64,000 nt of DNA from Hyphomicrobiales bacterium (GCA_900473915.1 UCNG01000008.1:1-64000), one strand, 5' to 3'; shown: positions 21,703-31,501, counted from the stretch's first letter. Notes: generated by a model from the sequence alone, not told the origin. Translations and numbers: made by a program.

Positions 21703-22314
21703 TTACGGCAGCCAGTCGATCGGCACATGCCCCTTGTCGCTGGCGACACGCTGCAACCATTCGCCCACGGCGGGATATTGCTGCATGTCGAAACCGCCAA
21801 GATGGGCCTCATGCGTGTAGGCATAGAGCGCGATATCGGCCACCGTATAATTGTCTCCGGCGATGAACGGCGTCTTCTTCAGCTGGGTTTCCATCACCGC
21901 CAGCGCCTTTTCGCCGCCAGCCAGCGTGGAAGCCAGACGCTCCGGCGTCGCGTCACGCGACCGCTCCGGATAGACCTTCAACGCACGGCGTACTGCGATG
22001 TAAGGTTCGTGGCTATATTGTTCGAAGAAAAGCCACTGATAGACCAGAGCGCGCTCGTAAGCGTCTTTCGGCAACAGGGGCGTCCCTTCCGCCAGATGCA
22101 GGAGAATGGCGTTCGATTCCGCGAGGAAACGCCCATCTTCCAGTTCCAGCAGCGGAACCTTGCCGTTCGGGTTCTTGGCCAGATATTCCGGCGTGCGCGT
22201 CGATCCATCAAGCGAGGAAACCGCGACGTGGCGAAAGGGCCTGCCGATCTTCGCCAGAAGCAGGCGAGGTTTGTAGCAATTGCCGGAATCGGCTTGTTCA
22301 TAAAGCGTCAGCAT
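21703..22314 (-). CDS. Glutathione S-transferase family protein
   Basis: A 203-residue GST. The thioredoxin-like N-terminal domain has MLTLYEQADSGNCYKPRLLLAKIG, the cis-Pro segment GKVPLLELEDG, and the glutathione-binding ESNAILLHLAEG. The helical C-terminal domain includes YTVADIALYAYTH, the conserved N-capping/hydrophobic staple motif. Probable detoxification role. Start at 22314 is supported by AGGAG 7 bases upstream. It is divergent from aatA. Confidence 0.9.
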   Translation of the reverse strand: MLTLYEQADSGNCYKPRLLLAKIGRPFRHVAVSSLDGSTRTPEYLAKNPNGKVPLLELEDGRFLAESNAILLHLAEGTPLLPKDAYERALVYQWLFFEQYSHEPYIAVRRALKVYPERSRDATPERLASTLAGGEKALAVMETQLKKTPFIAGDNYTVADIALYAYTHEAHLGGFDMQQYPAVGEWLQRVASDKGHVPIDWLP

Positions 22315-22498
22315 GATCGTCTCCTGTTTTGCCGCAATATTCCTGCCCGTCAGCATCCTGTCCAATCAGTTTCTTTGCGTTAATATGTCAGCATTGCTGA
22401 TGGATCTGTTCGTTTTGGCAACACATTTGCGCGAAATCCCGCAATTGCCGACGAATTCCCAATCCTTCTGTTGCGCTTCCCGCGCCGATGGGACATAG

Positions 22499-23767
<1,269 letters not shown>

Positions 23768-23811
23768 GACATTTCCAGCAAAGGCGTGAAATAGCCAGAG
23801 CAAAGAATACC

Positions 23812-23834
23812 AAGGGGCCGAAAGGCCCCTTTTT
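23812..23834 (+). terminator. aatA terminator
   Basis: The stem AAGGGGCC/GGCCCCTT (23812-23819 with 23824-23831) closes a GAAA tetraloop and runs into T residues, 45 bases after the aatA stop. Confidence 0.88.
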
Positions 23835-23961
23835 CATATCTGCAATTTGAGGCATGCCGTGGCTGGTGTGTCCGGCTTCCCGGACCTGTCAAAAGAGACA
23901 GTTGAGCGTGAAAAACATCTGGCTATCGTTGCAATGCGTCGCCCTGCCCGGCGAAAAGCCA

Positions 23962-24075
23962 AAAAAAAAGCCAGACAAATGTCTGGCTTTGAGTTTTGAA
24001 GGTGCCTTCGAGGCAAACCTCCAGAGGGGAACACTCAGCCTGCGCAAATGGGAGGAGGAAACGCAGCGCTGAGAT
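23962..24075 (-). ncRNA. abcR: AbcR-type trans-acting small RNA (alpha-r15 family)
   Basis: On the minus strand a predicted RNA of about 114 nt begins ATCTCAGCGCTGCG and ends in a strong terminator, AAAGCCAGACA/TGTCTGGCTTT followed by nine T (23961-23990). It contains both six-base motifs known from Brucella AbcR RNAs, CUCCCA (24049-24054) and GUUCCC (24027-24032), in single-stranded-looking positions; the first sits in the loop of a hairpin closed by CTCAGC/GCTGAG. These anti-Shine-Dalgarno motifs let AbcR RNAs repress mRNAs of ABC-transporter binding proteins with Hfq. Size and architecture agree. Whether it corresponds to AbcR1 or AbcR2 cannot be told here. Confidence 0.8.
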
Positions 24076-24081
24076 GATCTT

Positions 24082-24110
24082 TATATGCCTGTTGCCCATT
24101 GTTTTTGCAA
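24082..24110 (-). promoter_or_regulatory. Promoter of the AbcR-like RNA
   Basis: On the minus strand TTGCAA (24110-24105) and CATATA (24087-24082) are separated by 17 bases, a good sigma-70 spacing. This predicts transcription from about position 24075, which gives an RNA of the expected AbcR length. Confidence 0.6.
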
Positions 24111-24133
24111 TGCGACTTTAGCGCAATGCAGCT

Positions 24134-24148
24134 ATGCGTTTTACGCAT
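24134..24148. promoter_or_regulatory. LysR-type T-N11-A dyad upstream of abcR
   Basis: The perfect dyad ATGCGTTTTACGCAT has the T-N11-A form bound by LysR-type regulators. Its centre is about 66 bases upstream of the predicted sRNA start, the usual LysR recognition position. The LsrB/VtlR homologue at 29606-30511 is the natural candidate, since that regulator activates abcR genes in Brucella and Agrobacterium. Confidence 0.55.
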
Positions 24149-24311
24149 GACTATGCCAGACATGAAAATCATTTAAAATCATCTGGTTAGGTCGAATAAA
24201 ATTACTTCGTAATATTATAATGAGCAGATCGACCGCCTAAAGCATGGGCATCGATAGCAAAACCATGCCCGCAAATTTGGCAAATCACCCTTTTTGAGTC
24301 GCCCAAGTCAG

Positions 24312-24351
24312 ATGTCACGCAACTGTCACTGCAATGCAGCGGGCCTGTCAC
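24312..24351 (+). promoter_or_regulatory. PHO box cluster of the phosphodiesterase-ABC operon
   Basis: The half-sites ATGTCAC (24312) and CTGTCAC (24323) are separated by 4 bases (GCAA), exactly the PhoB box spacing. A third CTGTCAC (24345) is 22 bases further, in phase with the same 11-base repeat, and a degenerate unit (ATGCAGC, 24334) fills the gap. The cluster ends about 105 bases before the operon's first start codon. Confidence 0.7.
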
Positions 24352-24457
24352 ACAACGCGCCTAAAAGCCCCGGCAAGACGCCGCGCATGATGCGCCCGGC
24401 GCATGTGCGGCGCGTGAAAAGTGCTGCCCACAGACAGACCCGAGAAGGAGCGTACCC

Positions 24458-25303
24458 GTGCGGATCGTTCAGATTACAGACACCCACCTCAGCCCAATCA
24501 AGACGCACTTCAACCGCAACTGGGAGCCGCTCGTTGCCTGGATCGACCAGCAGAAGCCCGATCTCATCATTCACACCGGCGACCTGACGGTCGATGGCGC
24601 CGACGTGGAGGCCGACCTTCTGTTCTGCCGCGCCTGCCTGAACGAACTTCCCGCCCGCGTCCTCACCCTTCCGGGCAATCACGATATTGGTCATCTTCCC
24701 GAAAGCCACCAGCCCGTCAATCCGCAGCGCCTGATGCGCTGGCGCCGTCATATCGGCCCGGACCGCTGGGCGGAAAACTTCGGCGACTGGCGCATTATCG
24801 GCCTCAACAGCCTCGTCATCGGCTCCGGCGAAGCCGAAGAAGCCGAACAGTTCCTGTGGCTCGAAGATGAATTGAAGCACAGCGACGGCAAGCCGGTCGC
24901 CGTCTTCGCACACAAGCCGCTTTTCGTAGACGATCCGGACGAGGGCGACAGCGGTTACTGGGGCATCCGCCCTGCCCCGCGCCAGCGCCTCTATGATCTT
25001 TTCGCGCAGTATAATGTGCAGCTTCACGCCAGCGGCCATCTGCACCGCGCATGGTCGGGCGATGCCTTCGGCACGAACTATGTCTGGGCGCCTGCCGCAG
25101 CCTTCATCGTCGGGCCGATGGAACGCGATCTCCCCGGCGAGAGCATTCTGGGCGCGGTCGTTCACGATCTTGATGAAGTTGCCACTAGCAGCATCGTGCG
25201 CATCGATGCGCTGACGCCCTATGTCATCGATGATGTGGTGCATGAAGTTTATCCGCACCACACCGGCGATGGCGAGAAGGTTATCGAGGAGGCAAGCCAG
25301 TGA
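24458..25303 (+). CDS. Class III metallophosphodiesterase, GpdQ/CpdA-like
   Basis: A 281-residue cytoplasmic phosphodiesterase. All metal-site blocks are present: TDTHL (Asp8, His10), GDLTVDG (Asp42), GNHD (Asn74, His75), FAHKP and GHLHRAW. Relatives include CpdA (cAMP), Rv0805 and GpdQ (glycerophosphodiesters). Because it opens an operon with a full Ugp-type importer behind PHO boxes, cleavage of imported glycerophosphodiesters to glycerol-3-phosphate and an alcohol is the favoured role; cAMP hydrolysis remains possible. Start is GTG with AAGGAG upstream. Its stop overlaps the next gene's GTG by 4 bases. Confidence 0.88.
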   Translation: MRIVQITDTHLSPIKTHFNRNWEPLVAWIDQQKPDLIIHTGDLTVDGADVEADLLFCRACLNELPARVLTLPGNHDIGHLPESHQPVNPQRLMRWRRHIGPDRWAENFGDWRIIGLNSLVIGSGEAEEAEQFLWLEDELKHSDGKPVAVFAHKPLFVDDPDEGDSGYWGIRPAPRQRLYDLFAQYNVQLHASGHLHRAWSGDAFGTNYVWAPAAAFIVGPMERDLPGESILGAVVHDLDEVATSSIVRIDALTPYVIDDVVHEVYPHHTGDGEKVIEEASQ

Positions 25304-26478
25304 GCACGCTCGTCCTCCGCGACATCGGCAAATCCTACGGGGGAAACCGCATTCTCGATGGCATTTCCATCGAAGCCGCGGAAGGCGAATTCATCGCCCT
25401 TGTCGGCCCGTCGGGCTGCGGCAAGAGCACGCTTTTACGCATTCTCGCCGGTCTTGACCATGCGGATGAAGGAAGCGTCGAGCTTGCAGGGCGCAATATA
25501 ACCGGCGCGCACCCTGCCGATCGCAACATCGCCATGGTGTTCCAGTCCTATGCGCTCTATCCCCACCTGACGGCGGCGCAGAACATTGCCGTGCCGCTTG
25601 CGATGCGCGATCTGACCGCCGTGGAACGCCTGCCAATGATCGGCGCTTTCGTTCCGGGCCAGCGCGGCAAACGCGCCGCCATACAGAAACAGGTCAAGGC
25701 AACCGCAACCAGCCTCAAGATCGACCATCTGCTTGACCGCAAGCCGGGCCAGATGTCGGGCGGCCAGCGCCAGCGCGTGGCGCTCGCCCGTGCGCTCGTG
25801 CGCCAGCCGGGCGCATTCCTGATGGATGAGCCGCTGTCGAACCTCGATGCCAATCTGCGCGTTCACACCCGTGCGGAAATCGTCGAACTGCATCGCCGCG
25901 CCGGTGTTCCCACCATCTACGTGACCCACGATCAGGCCGAAGCGCTCAGCATGGCCGACCGCGTTGCGGTGATGATGGGCGGCAAGCTGCTGCAGATCGA
26001 CACGCCGACCGCAATCTATAACGATCCGCGCCATATCGAGGTCGCACAGTTCATCGGCACGCCGCGCATCAATATTCTGGAAGCATTGGTCAGCGATAAC
26101 GGCATGGTGCATTTTGCCGGTCGCGCCATCTTGCAGGATGTCGCTGCCCATTCCGGCACCAATATCCGCATCGGCATTCGTCCCGAACATTTTAAGCTCA
26201 AGCCGCACGACAAGACGGGCATTGCCGGCACGGTCTCGCGGATCGAGTTTCTGGGCTCGGAAGTGCTCGTCTACCTCAAGGCTCCCGGTGCAGCGCAGGA
26301 TCTCACCGTGAAGCTTGCCCCGGAAGAAGCTCGCGACATCGTTGTCGGCCTCCCCGTCGGCCTGCATTTCGATGCCGGCCACGCCTATCTCTTCGGGGAA
26401 GACGGCCTGCGCCTGCGCCAGCCCGCCGGGAATATCGTCAAAACCGCATCGCCGGCAAAGGCCGCCGCTCATGTCTGA
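25300..26478 (+). CDS. ABC transporter ATP-binding protein, UgpC/MalK type
   Basis: A 392-residue ATPase that powers the importer. Walker A is GPSGCGKSTLLRIL, the Q-loop is MVFQSYALYPHLT, the signature is MSGGQRQRVALARAL and Walker B is FLMDEPLSNLD. The C-terminal regulatory TOBE-like domain (GIRPEHFKLKPHD) is typical of carbohydrate and glycerol-3-phosphate ATPases (CUT1 family). Between Q-loop and signature there is an insertion of about 25 residues (LTAVERLPMIGAFVPGQRGK) not found in standard MalK or UgpC. GTG start overlapping the previous stop shows translational coupling. Confidence 0.93.
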   Translation: MSTLVLRDIGKSYGGNRILDGISIEAAEGEFIALVGPSGCGKSTLLRILAGLDHADEGSVELAGRNITGAHPADRNIAMVFQSYALYPHLTAAQNIAVPLAMRDLTAVERLPMIGAFVPGQRGKRAAIQKQVKATATSLKIDHLLDRKPGQMSGGQRQRVALARALVRQPGAFLMDEPLSNLDANLRVHTRAEIVELHRRAGVPTIYVTHDQAEALSMADRVAVMMGGKLLQIDTPTAIYNDPRHIEVAQFIGTPRINILEALVSDNGMVHFAGRAILQDVAAHSGTNIRIGIRPEHFKLKPHDKTGIAGTVSRIEFLGSEVLVYLKAPGAAQDLTVKLAPEEARDIVVGLPVGLHFDAGHAYLFGEDGLRLRQPAGNIVKTASPAKAAAHV

Positions 26479-27403
26479 TATAACGTTACCCGGCTCTGCG
26501 GTCACCGGCGCACGCACAGCGGCGGAGGAAGCCCGCCGCCGCGAGGAACGGCTTGCCTGGAAGCTGGCGGCTCCGGCCATCATCCTGACGGTGCTGCTGA
26601 TTCTTCTTCCGACAGCCGCCGTCATTTTCTGGAGCCTGACCAATTTCGAGCTCGGTTATGACGGTTTCGAATTCATCGGGCTGGAAAACTATGCCGAATT
26701 GTTCAATGACCGCACTTTCCTCGTTTCGCTGAAGAACACCGCCATCTATACCGCCATCGTCGCGCCCGCTTCCGTCTTTCTCGGTCTCGGCGTGGCCCTC
26801 CTTATCGAAGGCGAAGTTCGCGGCAAATCCTTCTTCCGCACGGTTTACTTCCTGCCGGTGGCTTCGCTCCTCGTCGCCATGGCCACAGTCTGGCAATATC
26901 TGCTGCACCCGACCCTTGGCCCCGTCAACGCCATGCTGGGCATGATCGGCATTGCCGGTCCCAACTGGCTCGGCTCCAGCGACACCGTGCTGTTCAGCCT
27001 CGCACTGATCGGCGTCTGGCAGAGTGTCGGCTTCAATATGGTGCTGTTTCTGGCGGGCCTGACAGCCATTCCGCGAGAGCTCTATTCCGCTGCCGAAGTG
27101 GACGGCGTGAAAAACGGCTGGGAGCACTTCCGGCTGGTCACATGGCCCCTGCTCGGCCCGACCACGCTTTTCGTCACGACGATCAGCATCATCAACGCCG
27201 TGAAAGTCTTCGAAACGGTCAAGACGCTGACCGAAGGCGGTCCGAACAAGGCTTCGGAAGTCCTGCTTTGGACCATCTATCAGGAAGGCTTCGTCTATCT
27301 GCGCGTCGGCTATGCCTCGGCAATGACGGTGATCTTTCTCGCGGTTCTCGTGATCCTGATGATGCTGCAATTCCGCGTGCTGGACCGCCGCACCCATTAT
27401 TGA
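26471..27403 (+). CDS. ABC permease, UgpA type
   Basis: A 310-residue CUT1-family permease with a cytoplasmic N-terminus and six membrane segments. The EAA loop is visible as ELYSAAEVDGVKNGWEHFRLVTWPLLGPT, which docks on the ATPase. It starts with an ATG that overlaps the end of the ATPase gene by 8 bases, so the frame beginning at 26471 is preferred to longer in-frame extensions. Partner of the next gene in a heterodimeric channel. Confidence 0.92.
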   Translation: MSDITLPGSAVTGARTAAEEARRREERLAWKLAAPAIILTVLLILLPTAAVIFWSLTNFELGYDGFEFIGLENYAELFNDRTFLVSLKNTAIYTAIVAPASVFLGLGVALLIEGEVRGKSFFRTVYFLPVASLLVAMATVWQYLLHPTLGPVNAMLGMIGIAGPNWLGSSDTVLFSLALIGVWQSVGFNMVLFLAGLTAIPRELYSAAEVDGVKNGWEHFRLVTWPLLGPTTLFVTTISIINAVKVFETVKTLTEGGPNKASEVLLWTIYQEGFVYLRVGYASAMTVIFLAVLVILMMLQFRVLDRRTHY

Positions 27404-27413
27404 GGATACCCGG

Positions 27414-28235
27414 ATGACATTGGCTCGTTCTTTCCGTCTTGGACTTCTGTCGCTGGGTGCCCTGCTTTTCCTCGCGCCCTATATCTTCATGCTGTCGACG
27501 GCAGCAAAATCGCAGCAGGACATATTCTCCTCCTCCCTGTCGCTGATCCCGCACAACTGGGCGCTTTGGGAAAACATCACCAAGGCGATGAGCCGCGTGC
27601 CGATGGGGCTTCTTCTGTTCAACGGCGTGGTCGTCTGCGCGCTCGTCCTGGTCATCCAGGTCGTGGTCGCCATCCCTTGCGCCTACGCCATGGCAAAGCT
27701 CAACTTCCGCGGCCAGCGCATCATGATGATGATGGTCATGCTCGGCCTGCTGGTGCCGATCCATGCCACGGCACTGCCCTTTTATGTCGGCTTCAATCAG
27801 CTCGGCGTGCTCAACAGCTACTTTGCCCTCAGCGCCCCGTTCTTCATCTCGGTCTTCGGCATATTCCTGTTCCTGCAATTCTTCCGCGCCATGCCGGATG
27901 ATCTCATCAGCGCCGCGCGTCTCGATGGCATGTCGGAAGCGGGCATCGTCATGCGGGTGATCGTGCCGAATGCCTGGCCTGCGATTACCGCCTTCTCGAT
28001 CTTTTCGGTCGTCGCGCACTGGAACGACCTGTTCTGGCCGCTGATCGTCGTCAACGGCATGGAACGCGCCACTCCGCCGCTCGGCCTCCTTTATTTCCGC
28101 GCCGCCGAAGCAGGCGACGACTACGGCGCGCTGATGGCGGCAACCCTCATCATCACCCTGCCGCTGTTGCTGGCATTTCTGGCCGCCCAGCGCCGCTTCA
28201 TCGAAGGCATCACCCTCACCGGCCTCAAGGGTTGA
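27414..28235 (+). CDS. ABC permease, UgpE type
   Basis: The second permease, 273 residues, with six membrane segments. The EAA loop is DLISAARLDGMSEAGIVMRVIVPNAWPA. It begins 10 bases after the first permease gene with GAGGATACCC before ATG. Members of this family end in a short hydrophilic tail like the FIEGITLTGLKG seen here, which resembles the MalG C-terminus (GL(T/S)AGGVKG). Confidence 0.92.
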   Translation: MTLARSFRLGLLSLGALLFLAPYIFMLSTAAKSQQDIFSSSLSLIPHNWALWENITKAMSRVPMGLLLFNGVVVCALVLVIQVVVAIPCAYAMAKLNFRGQRIMMMMVMLGLLVPIHATALPFYVGFNQLGVLNSYFALSAPFFISVFGIFLFLQFFRAMPDDLISAARLDGMSEAGIVMRVIVPNAWPAITAFSIFSVVAHWNDLFWPLIVVNGMERATPPLGLLYFRAAEAGDDYGALMAATLIITLPLLLAFLAAQRRFIEGITLTGLKG

Positions 28236-28269
28236 ATTCGTCCCTCCCATCCTCCACAGGAGTTCAAAC

Positions 28270-29535
28270 ATGAAACGCTTTTCCGGCGCCCTTGCTGCTC
28301 TGGCCATGGCAACGGCCTTCGGCTCGCCCGCCCTTGCCGACACGACGCTGAACGTGCACTACCCGATGCCGGGTTTCTTCAAGGATGTCATGGCCGACAT
28401 CTCCAAGAAGTTCATGGAAGAAAATCCGGACATCAAGATCAACTTCGTCAGCCCGTCTGCAACCTACGAAGAAGGCATCCAGACGATCATGCGTCAGGCC
28501 GGAACGTCGGAAATGCCGGATATCACCTTCACCGGCCTGAACCGCCTGCGCGTGCTGGCGGAGCGCAATATCGGCGTCGACATGAAGCCGCTGGTCGAAA
28601 AAGAAACCGACATGGAAGCGCAGGGCTTCACCGATCACCTGCTCAGCCTCGCCCGCGTCGGCGACCGTCAGGTCGGTCTTGCTTTCGCAACCTCCAACCC
28701 GATCATGTATTACAATGCCGATCTCCTGAAGGCGGCAGGTGGCAATCCCGACACGCCTCCGACCACTTGGGACGAAGTGATCGAGCTCGGCGGCAAGATC
28801 AAGGCGCTCGGCAACGGCAATGAGGGCATCGATTTCCGCTGGCAGGGCGACGACTGGATGTTTTCAGCACTTCTGTTCGGCGCGGGCGGCGCCATGCTGA
28901 CCGAAGACGAGAAGAAGGTCGCCTTCAACGGACCGGAGGGGCTTGAAGCCTTCAAGCTCATCGACCGCATGGTGAAGGAAGGCGGCATGCCGGTGCTGAC
29001 CAAGGCGGCTGGCGAGCAGGCTTTTGCTGCTGGCAAGGTCGGCTTCTCGTTCCAGACGACCGGCGCACTGCGCAACACGATCAAGAATGTCGGCGACAAG
29101 TTCGATCTTCGCACGGCGAAAATCCCGCTCATCAATGCTGAAAAGGGTCGCCTGCCAACCGGCGGCAACGCGGTTGTCATCCTGACCGAAGATCAGGCCA
29201 AGCTCGATGCGGCATGGAAATTCGCCAAATTCGCCGCCGGACCTTATGGCGCCTCCGTCGTCGTTCCCGGCACCGGCTACGTGCCGAACAATGAGCTGGC
29301 CGCAAAGTCCGACGAATATCTCGGCAAGTTCTATGAGGAAAATCCGCTCTTCAAGGCCGGTCTGAGCCAGATGTCGCTGATGATCCCGTGGTATGCCTTC
29401 CCCGGTTCCAACGGCGTGAAGGTGACGCAGACCATCGTGGACAATCTTTCGCGCGTCGTTGAGCAGTCCGCCACCCCGGAAGACGCCCTTGCCGATGCCT
29501 CCAGGGAAGTCCAGCGCCTGTTGCCGCGCAAGTAA
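28270..29535 (+). CDS. Extracellular solute-binding protein, family 1 (UgpB-like)
   Basis: A 421-residue periplasmic binding protein. A signal peptide (MKRFSGALAALAMATAFGSPALA, cleavage after ALA) precedes the mature N-terminus DTTLNVHYPMPGFFKDVM. CUT1-type features include NPIMYYNADLLKAAGG and TWDEVIELGGKIKA, and the late VPGTGYVPNN segment resembles UgpB. The ligand is inferred to be glycerol-3-phosphate or a glycerophosphodiester from the operon, not shown by the sequence; a sugar is the alternative. AGGAG precedes the ATG. mRNAs of such proteins are typical AbcR targets. Confidence 0.92.
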   Translation: MKRFSGALAALAMATAFGSPALADTTLNVHYPMPGFFKDVMADISKKFMEENPDIKINFVSPSATYEEGIQTIMRQAGTSEMPDITFTGLNRLRVLAERNIGVDMKPLVEKETDMEAQGFTDHLLSLARVGDRQVGLAFATSNPIMYYNADLLKAAGGNPDTPPTTWDEVIELGGKIKALGNGNEGIDFRWQGDDWMFSALLFGAGGAMLTEDEKKVAFNGPEGLEAFKLIDRMVKEGGMPVLTKAAGEQAFAAGKVGFSFQTTGALRNTIKNVGDKFDLRTAKIPLINAEKGRLPTGGNAVVILTEDQAKLDAAWKFAKFAAGPYGASVVVPGTGYVPNNELAAKSDEYLGKFYEENPLFKAGLSQMSLMIPWYAFPGSNGVKVTQTIVDNLSRVVEQSATPEDALADASREVQRLLPRK

Positions 29536-29554
29536 TCAGCCATAACCAAAAACA

Positions 29555-29589
29555 AAAAGGCCGCGCTGATTGCCAGCGCGGCCTTTTTT
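29555..29589. terminator. Terminator shared by the ABC operon and lsrB
   Basis: A 10-bp perfect stem (29559-29568 with 29574-29583) with a 5-base loop is flanked by A-run and T-run, so it works in both directions between convergent genes. Confidence 0.88.
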
Positions 29590-29605
29590 CAATCACGGCA
29601 TGTGA

Positions 29606-30511
29606 TCAATAGGTCCAGTTACGGGCCTTCGAAAACAGGAAGTCGCGGAAGGCGTGCAGCTTCGCGGAATTCTTCAAGGCTTCCGGATAGCAGAAGAACG
29701 TATCGAAGGACGGTATTTCCTCCAGTTCCGGCAGAAGCTGCACCAGGCCGGATTCCTTGTCCGCCATATAGTCGGGAAGAACCGCGATACCGACGCCCCG
29801 CTGCACGGCGCGGCGGATCGACAGGAGATTGTTGACCTGTAATGCCGGGATGCGCGAGCTGCCATCGGTGCGTCCGGCGATCTCCAGCCAGTTCAGGCCG
29901 GTCAGATAACTCGGCGCCGGTTCACCGAAGGTCACGACGCGGTGCTGGTCGATCTCGTCTATCGAGTTGAGCTTGCCATATTTCGAGACATAACCCGCCG
30001 ACGCATAGACATGCATATGCACCGTGAACAGACGGCGCTGGATCAGGTCGGGCTGCTGCGGCTGCCGCAACCGGATGGCGCAATCCGCATGGCGCATCGT
30101 CAGGTCCAGCTCCTCATTGTCGAGGATCAGCTGAAGCTGGATATCGGGATAAAGCTCGACAAATTCCTGAATGCGCTCGATCAGCCAGCCGGAACCGAGA
30201 CCGACGGTCGTCGTGACGCGCAGGCGGCCCGTTGGCTTTTCCTTGCTCTCGGCCAGTCTCGACCGAACATTTTCAAGCTTCATCAGCACGTCATGTGCGG
30301 TGCGATAGAGCGTTTCGCCCTGCTCGGTCAGGATGAGACCGCGCGCATGACGATGAAACAGCGGGACGCCGACATCCTGCTCCAACGCGCTTACCTGACG
30401 CGAAATAGCCGATTGCGACAGATGCAATGTCTGGGCGGCGTGGGTGAACGACCCAGCCTCAGCCGCCGCATGAAAAATGCGCAGTTTATCCCAGTCGAGC
30501 GGTGCGACCAC
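29606..30511 (-). CDS. lsrB: LysR-type regulator LsrB/VtlR
   Basis: A 301-residue LysR regulator. The N-terminal winged helix reads DWDKLRIFHAAAEAGSFTHAAQTLHLSQSAISRQVSALE; the effector domain follows (residues ~95-300). The identification as LsrB/VtlR rests on the DWDKLR start and on synteny: it lies 15 bases downstream of trxB in the same direction, as lsrB does in rhizobia. Known relatives respond to oxidative stress through cysteines and activate abcR sRNA genes; Cys144 and Cys274 are the visible cysteines. VtlR is required for Brucella virulence. Probably co-transcribed with trxB. Confidence 0.85.
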   Translation of the reverse strand: MVAPLDWDKLRIFHAAAEAGSFTHAAQTLHLSQSAISRQVSALEQDVGVPLFHRHARGLILTEQGETLYRTAHDVLMKLENVRSRLAESKEKPTGRLRVTTTVGLGSGWLIERIQEFVELYPDIQLQLILDNEELDLTMRHADCAIRLRQPQQPDLIQRRLFTVHMHVYASAGYVSKYGKLNSIDEIDQHRVVTFGEPAPSYLTGLNWLEIAGRTDGSSRIPALQVNNLLSIRRAVQRGVGIAVLPDYMADKESGLVQLLPELEEIPSFDTFFCYPEALKNSAKLHAFRDFLFSKARNWTY

Positions 30512-30526
30512 GGTATTCCCCTCTCA

Positions 30527-31501
30527 TTACGCCGCAGCTTCGTGCAGCGGTTCCTGTGCGGCAAGCCAGCGCTCGGCCTCAAGGGCGGCCATGCAGCCCA
30601 TACCGGCAGCAGTCACGGCCTGACGATAGATGTCGTCCGTGACGTCGCCCGCGGCGAAAATGCCCGGAACATCGGTAGCCGTCGAATCGGGCGCGGTCCA
30701 TAGATAACCGTTCGGCTTCTGCTTGAGTTTGCCCTCGAACAAAGAAACCGCAGGCGCGTGGCCGATAGCGACAAAAACGCCATGCGTATCGAGTTCCTGC
30801 GTCTCGCCCGTCACGACATTCTTGAGGCGCACGCCGGTCACGGTCGCGCCCATCGGCGGCTTCGCCTCAGTGCCGAGGATTTCGTCGATCACGCTGTTCC
30901 AGACGACCGAGACGTTCTGGCGCGAAAGCAGGCGATCCTGCATGATCTTCTCTGCGCGGAAACCGTCGCGGCGATGCACGACCGTCACGCTCTTGGCAAG
31001 ATGCGACAGGTAAAGCGCTTCCTCGACAGCGGTATTGCCGCCGCCGACCACGACCACATCCTTGCCGCGATAGAAGAAACCGTCACAGGTCGCGCAGGCG
31101 GAAACGCCGCCGCCCATGAAGGTCTGCTCGCTGTCGAGGCCAAGCCACTTGGCCTGTGCGCCCGTGGCGATAATCAGGGCATCGCAGGTATAGATCGTGC
31201 CGGAATCACCTTTCAGGCGGAAAGGACGCACCGTCGTTTCAACCTCGGTGATGATGTCGTGGACGATTTCAGCGCCGACATTTTGCGCCTGCGTCGCCAT
31301 CTGGTCCATCATCCAGGGTCCCTGCACCGGCTCGGCATAGCCCGGATAGTTTTCCACGTCAGTCGTGATCATCAGCTGTCCGCCCTGCTGCAGCCCGGCA
31401 ATCACGATGGGCTTCAGCATGGCGCGGGCAGCATAAATCGCCGCAGTATAACCAGCAGGACCCGAGCCGATGACAATGACTGGCGCATGACGCTGTGACA
31501 T
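30527..31501 (-). CDS. trxB: Thioredoxin reductase TrxB
   Basis: A 324-residue low-molecular-weight thioredoxin reductase that passes electrons from NADPH to thioredoxin. FAD site VIVIGSGPAGYTAAIYAARA at the N-terminus, redox pair CATC (Cys136, Cys139) in GGGVSACATCDGFFYRGK, NADPH site VVVVGGGNTAVEEALYLS, and the second FAD motif GIFAAGDVTDD. The ATG at 31501 has GGAGAA 7 bases upstream; an earlier in-frame codon lacks a ribosome site. Upstream of lsrB in one unit. Confidence 0.96.
   Translation of the reverse strand: MSQRHAPVIVIGSGPAGYTAAIYAARAMLKPIVIAGLQQGGQLMITTDVENYPGYAEPVQGPWMMDQMATQAQNVGAEIVHDIITEVETTVRPFRLKGDSGTIYTCDALIIATGAQAKWLGLDSEQTFMGGGVSACATCDGFFYRGKDVVVVGGGNTAVEEALYLSHLAKSVTVVHRRDGFRAEKIMQDRLLSRQNVSVVWNSVIDEILGTEAKPPMGATVTGVRLKNVVTGETQELDTHGVFVAIGHAPAVSLFEGKLKQKPNGYLWTAPDSTATDVPGIFAAGDVTDDIYRQAVTAAGMGCMAALEAERWLAAQEPLHEAAA

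Noticed and set aside
24243-24272. Hairpin GGGCAT/ATGCCC before the PHO cluster as a terminator
   Set aside because: The loop is long and the T-run is 25 bases away, so it is not a convincing terminator.
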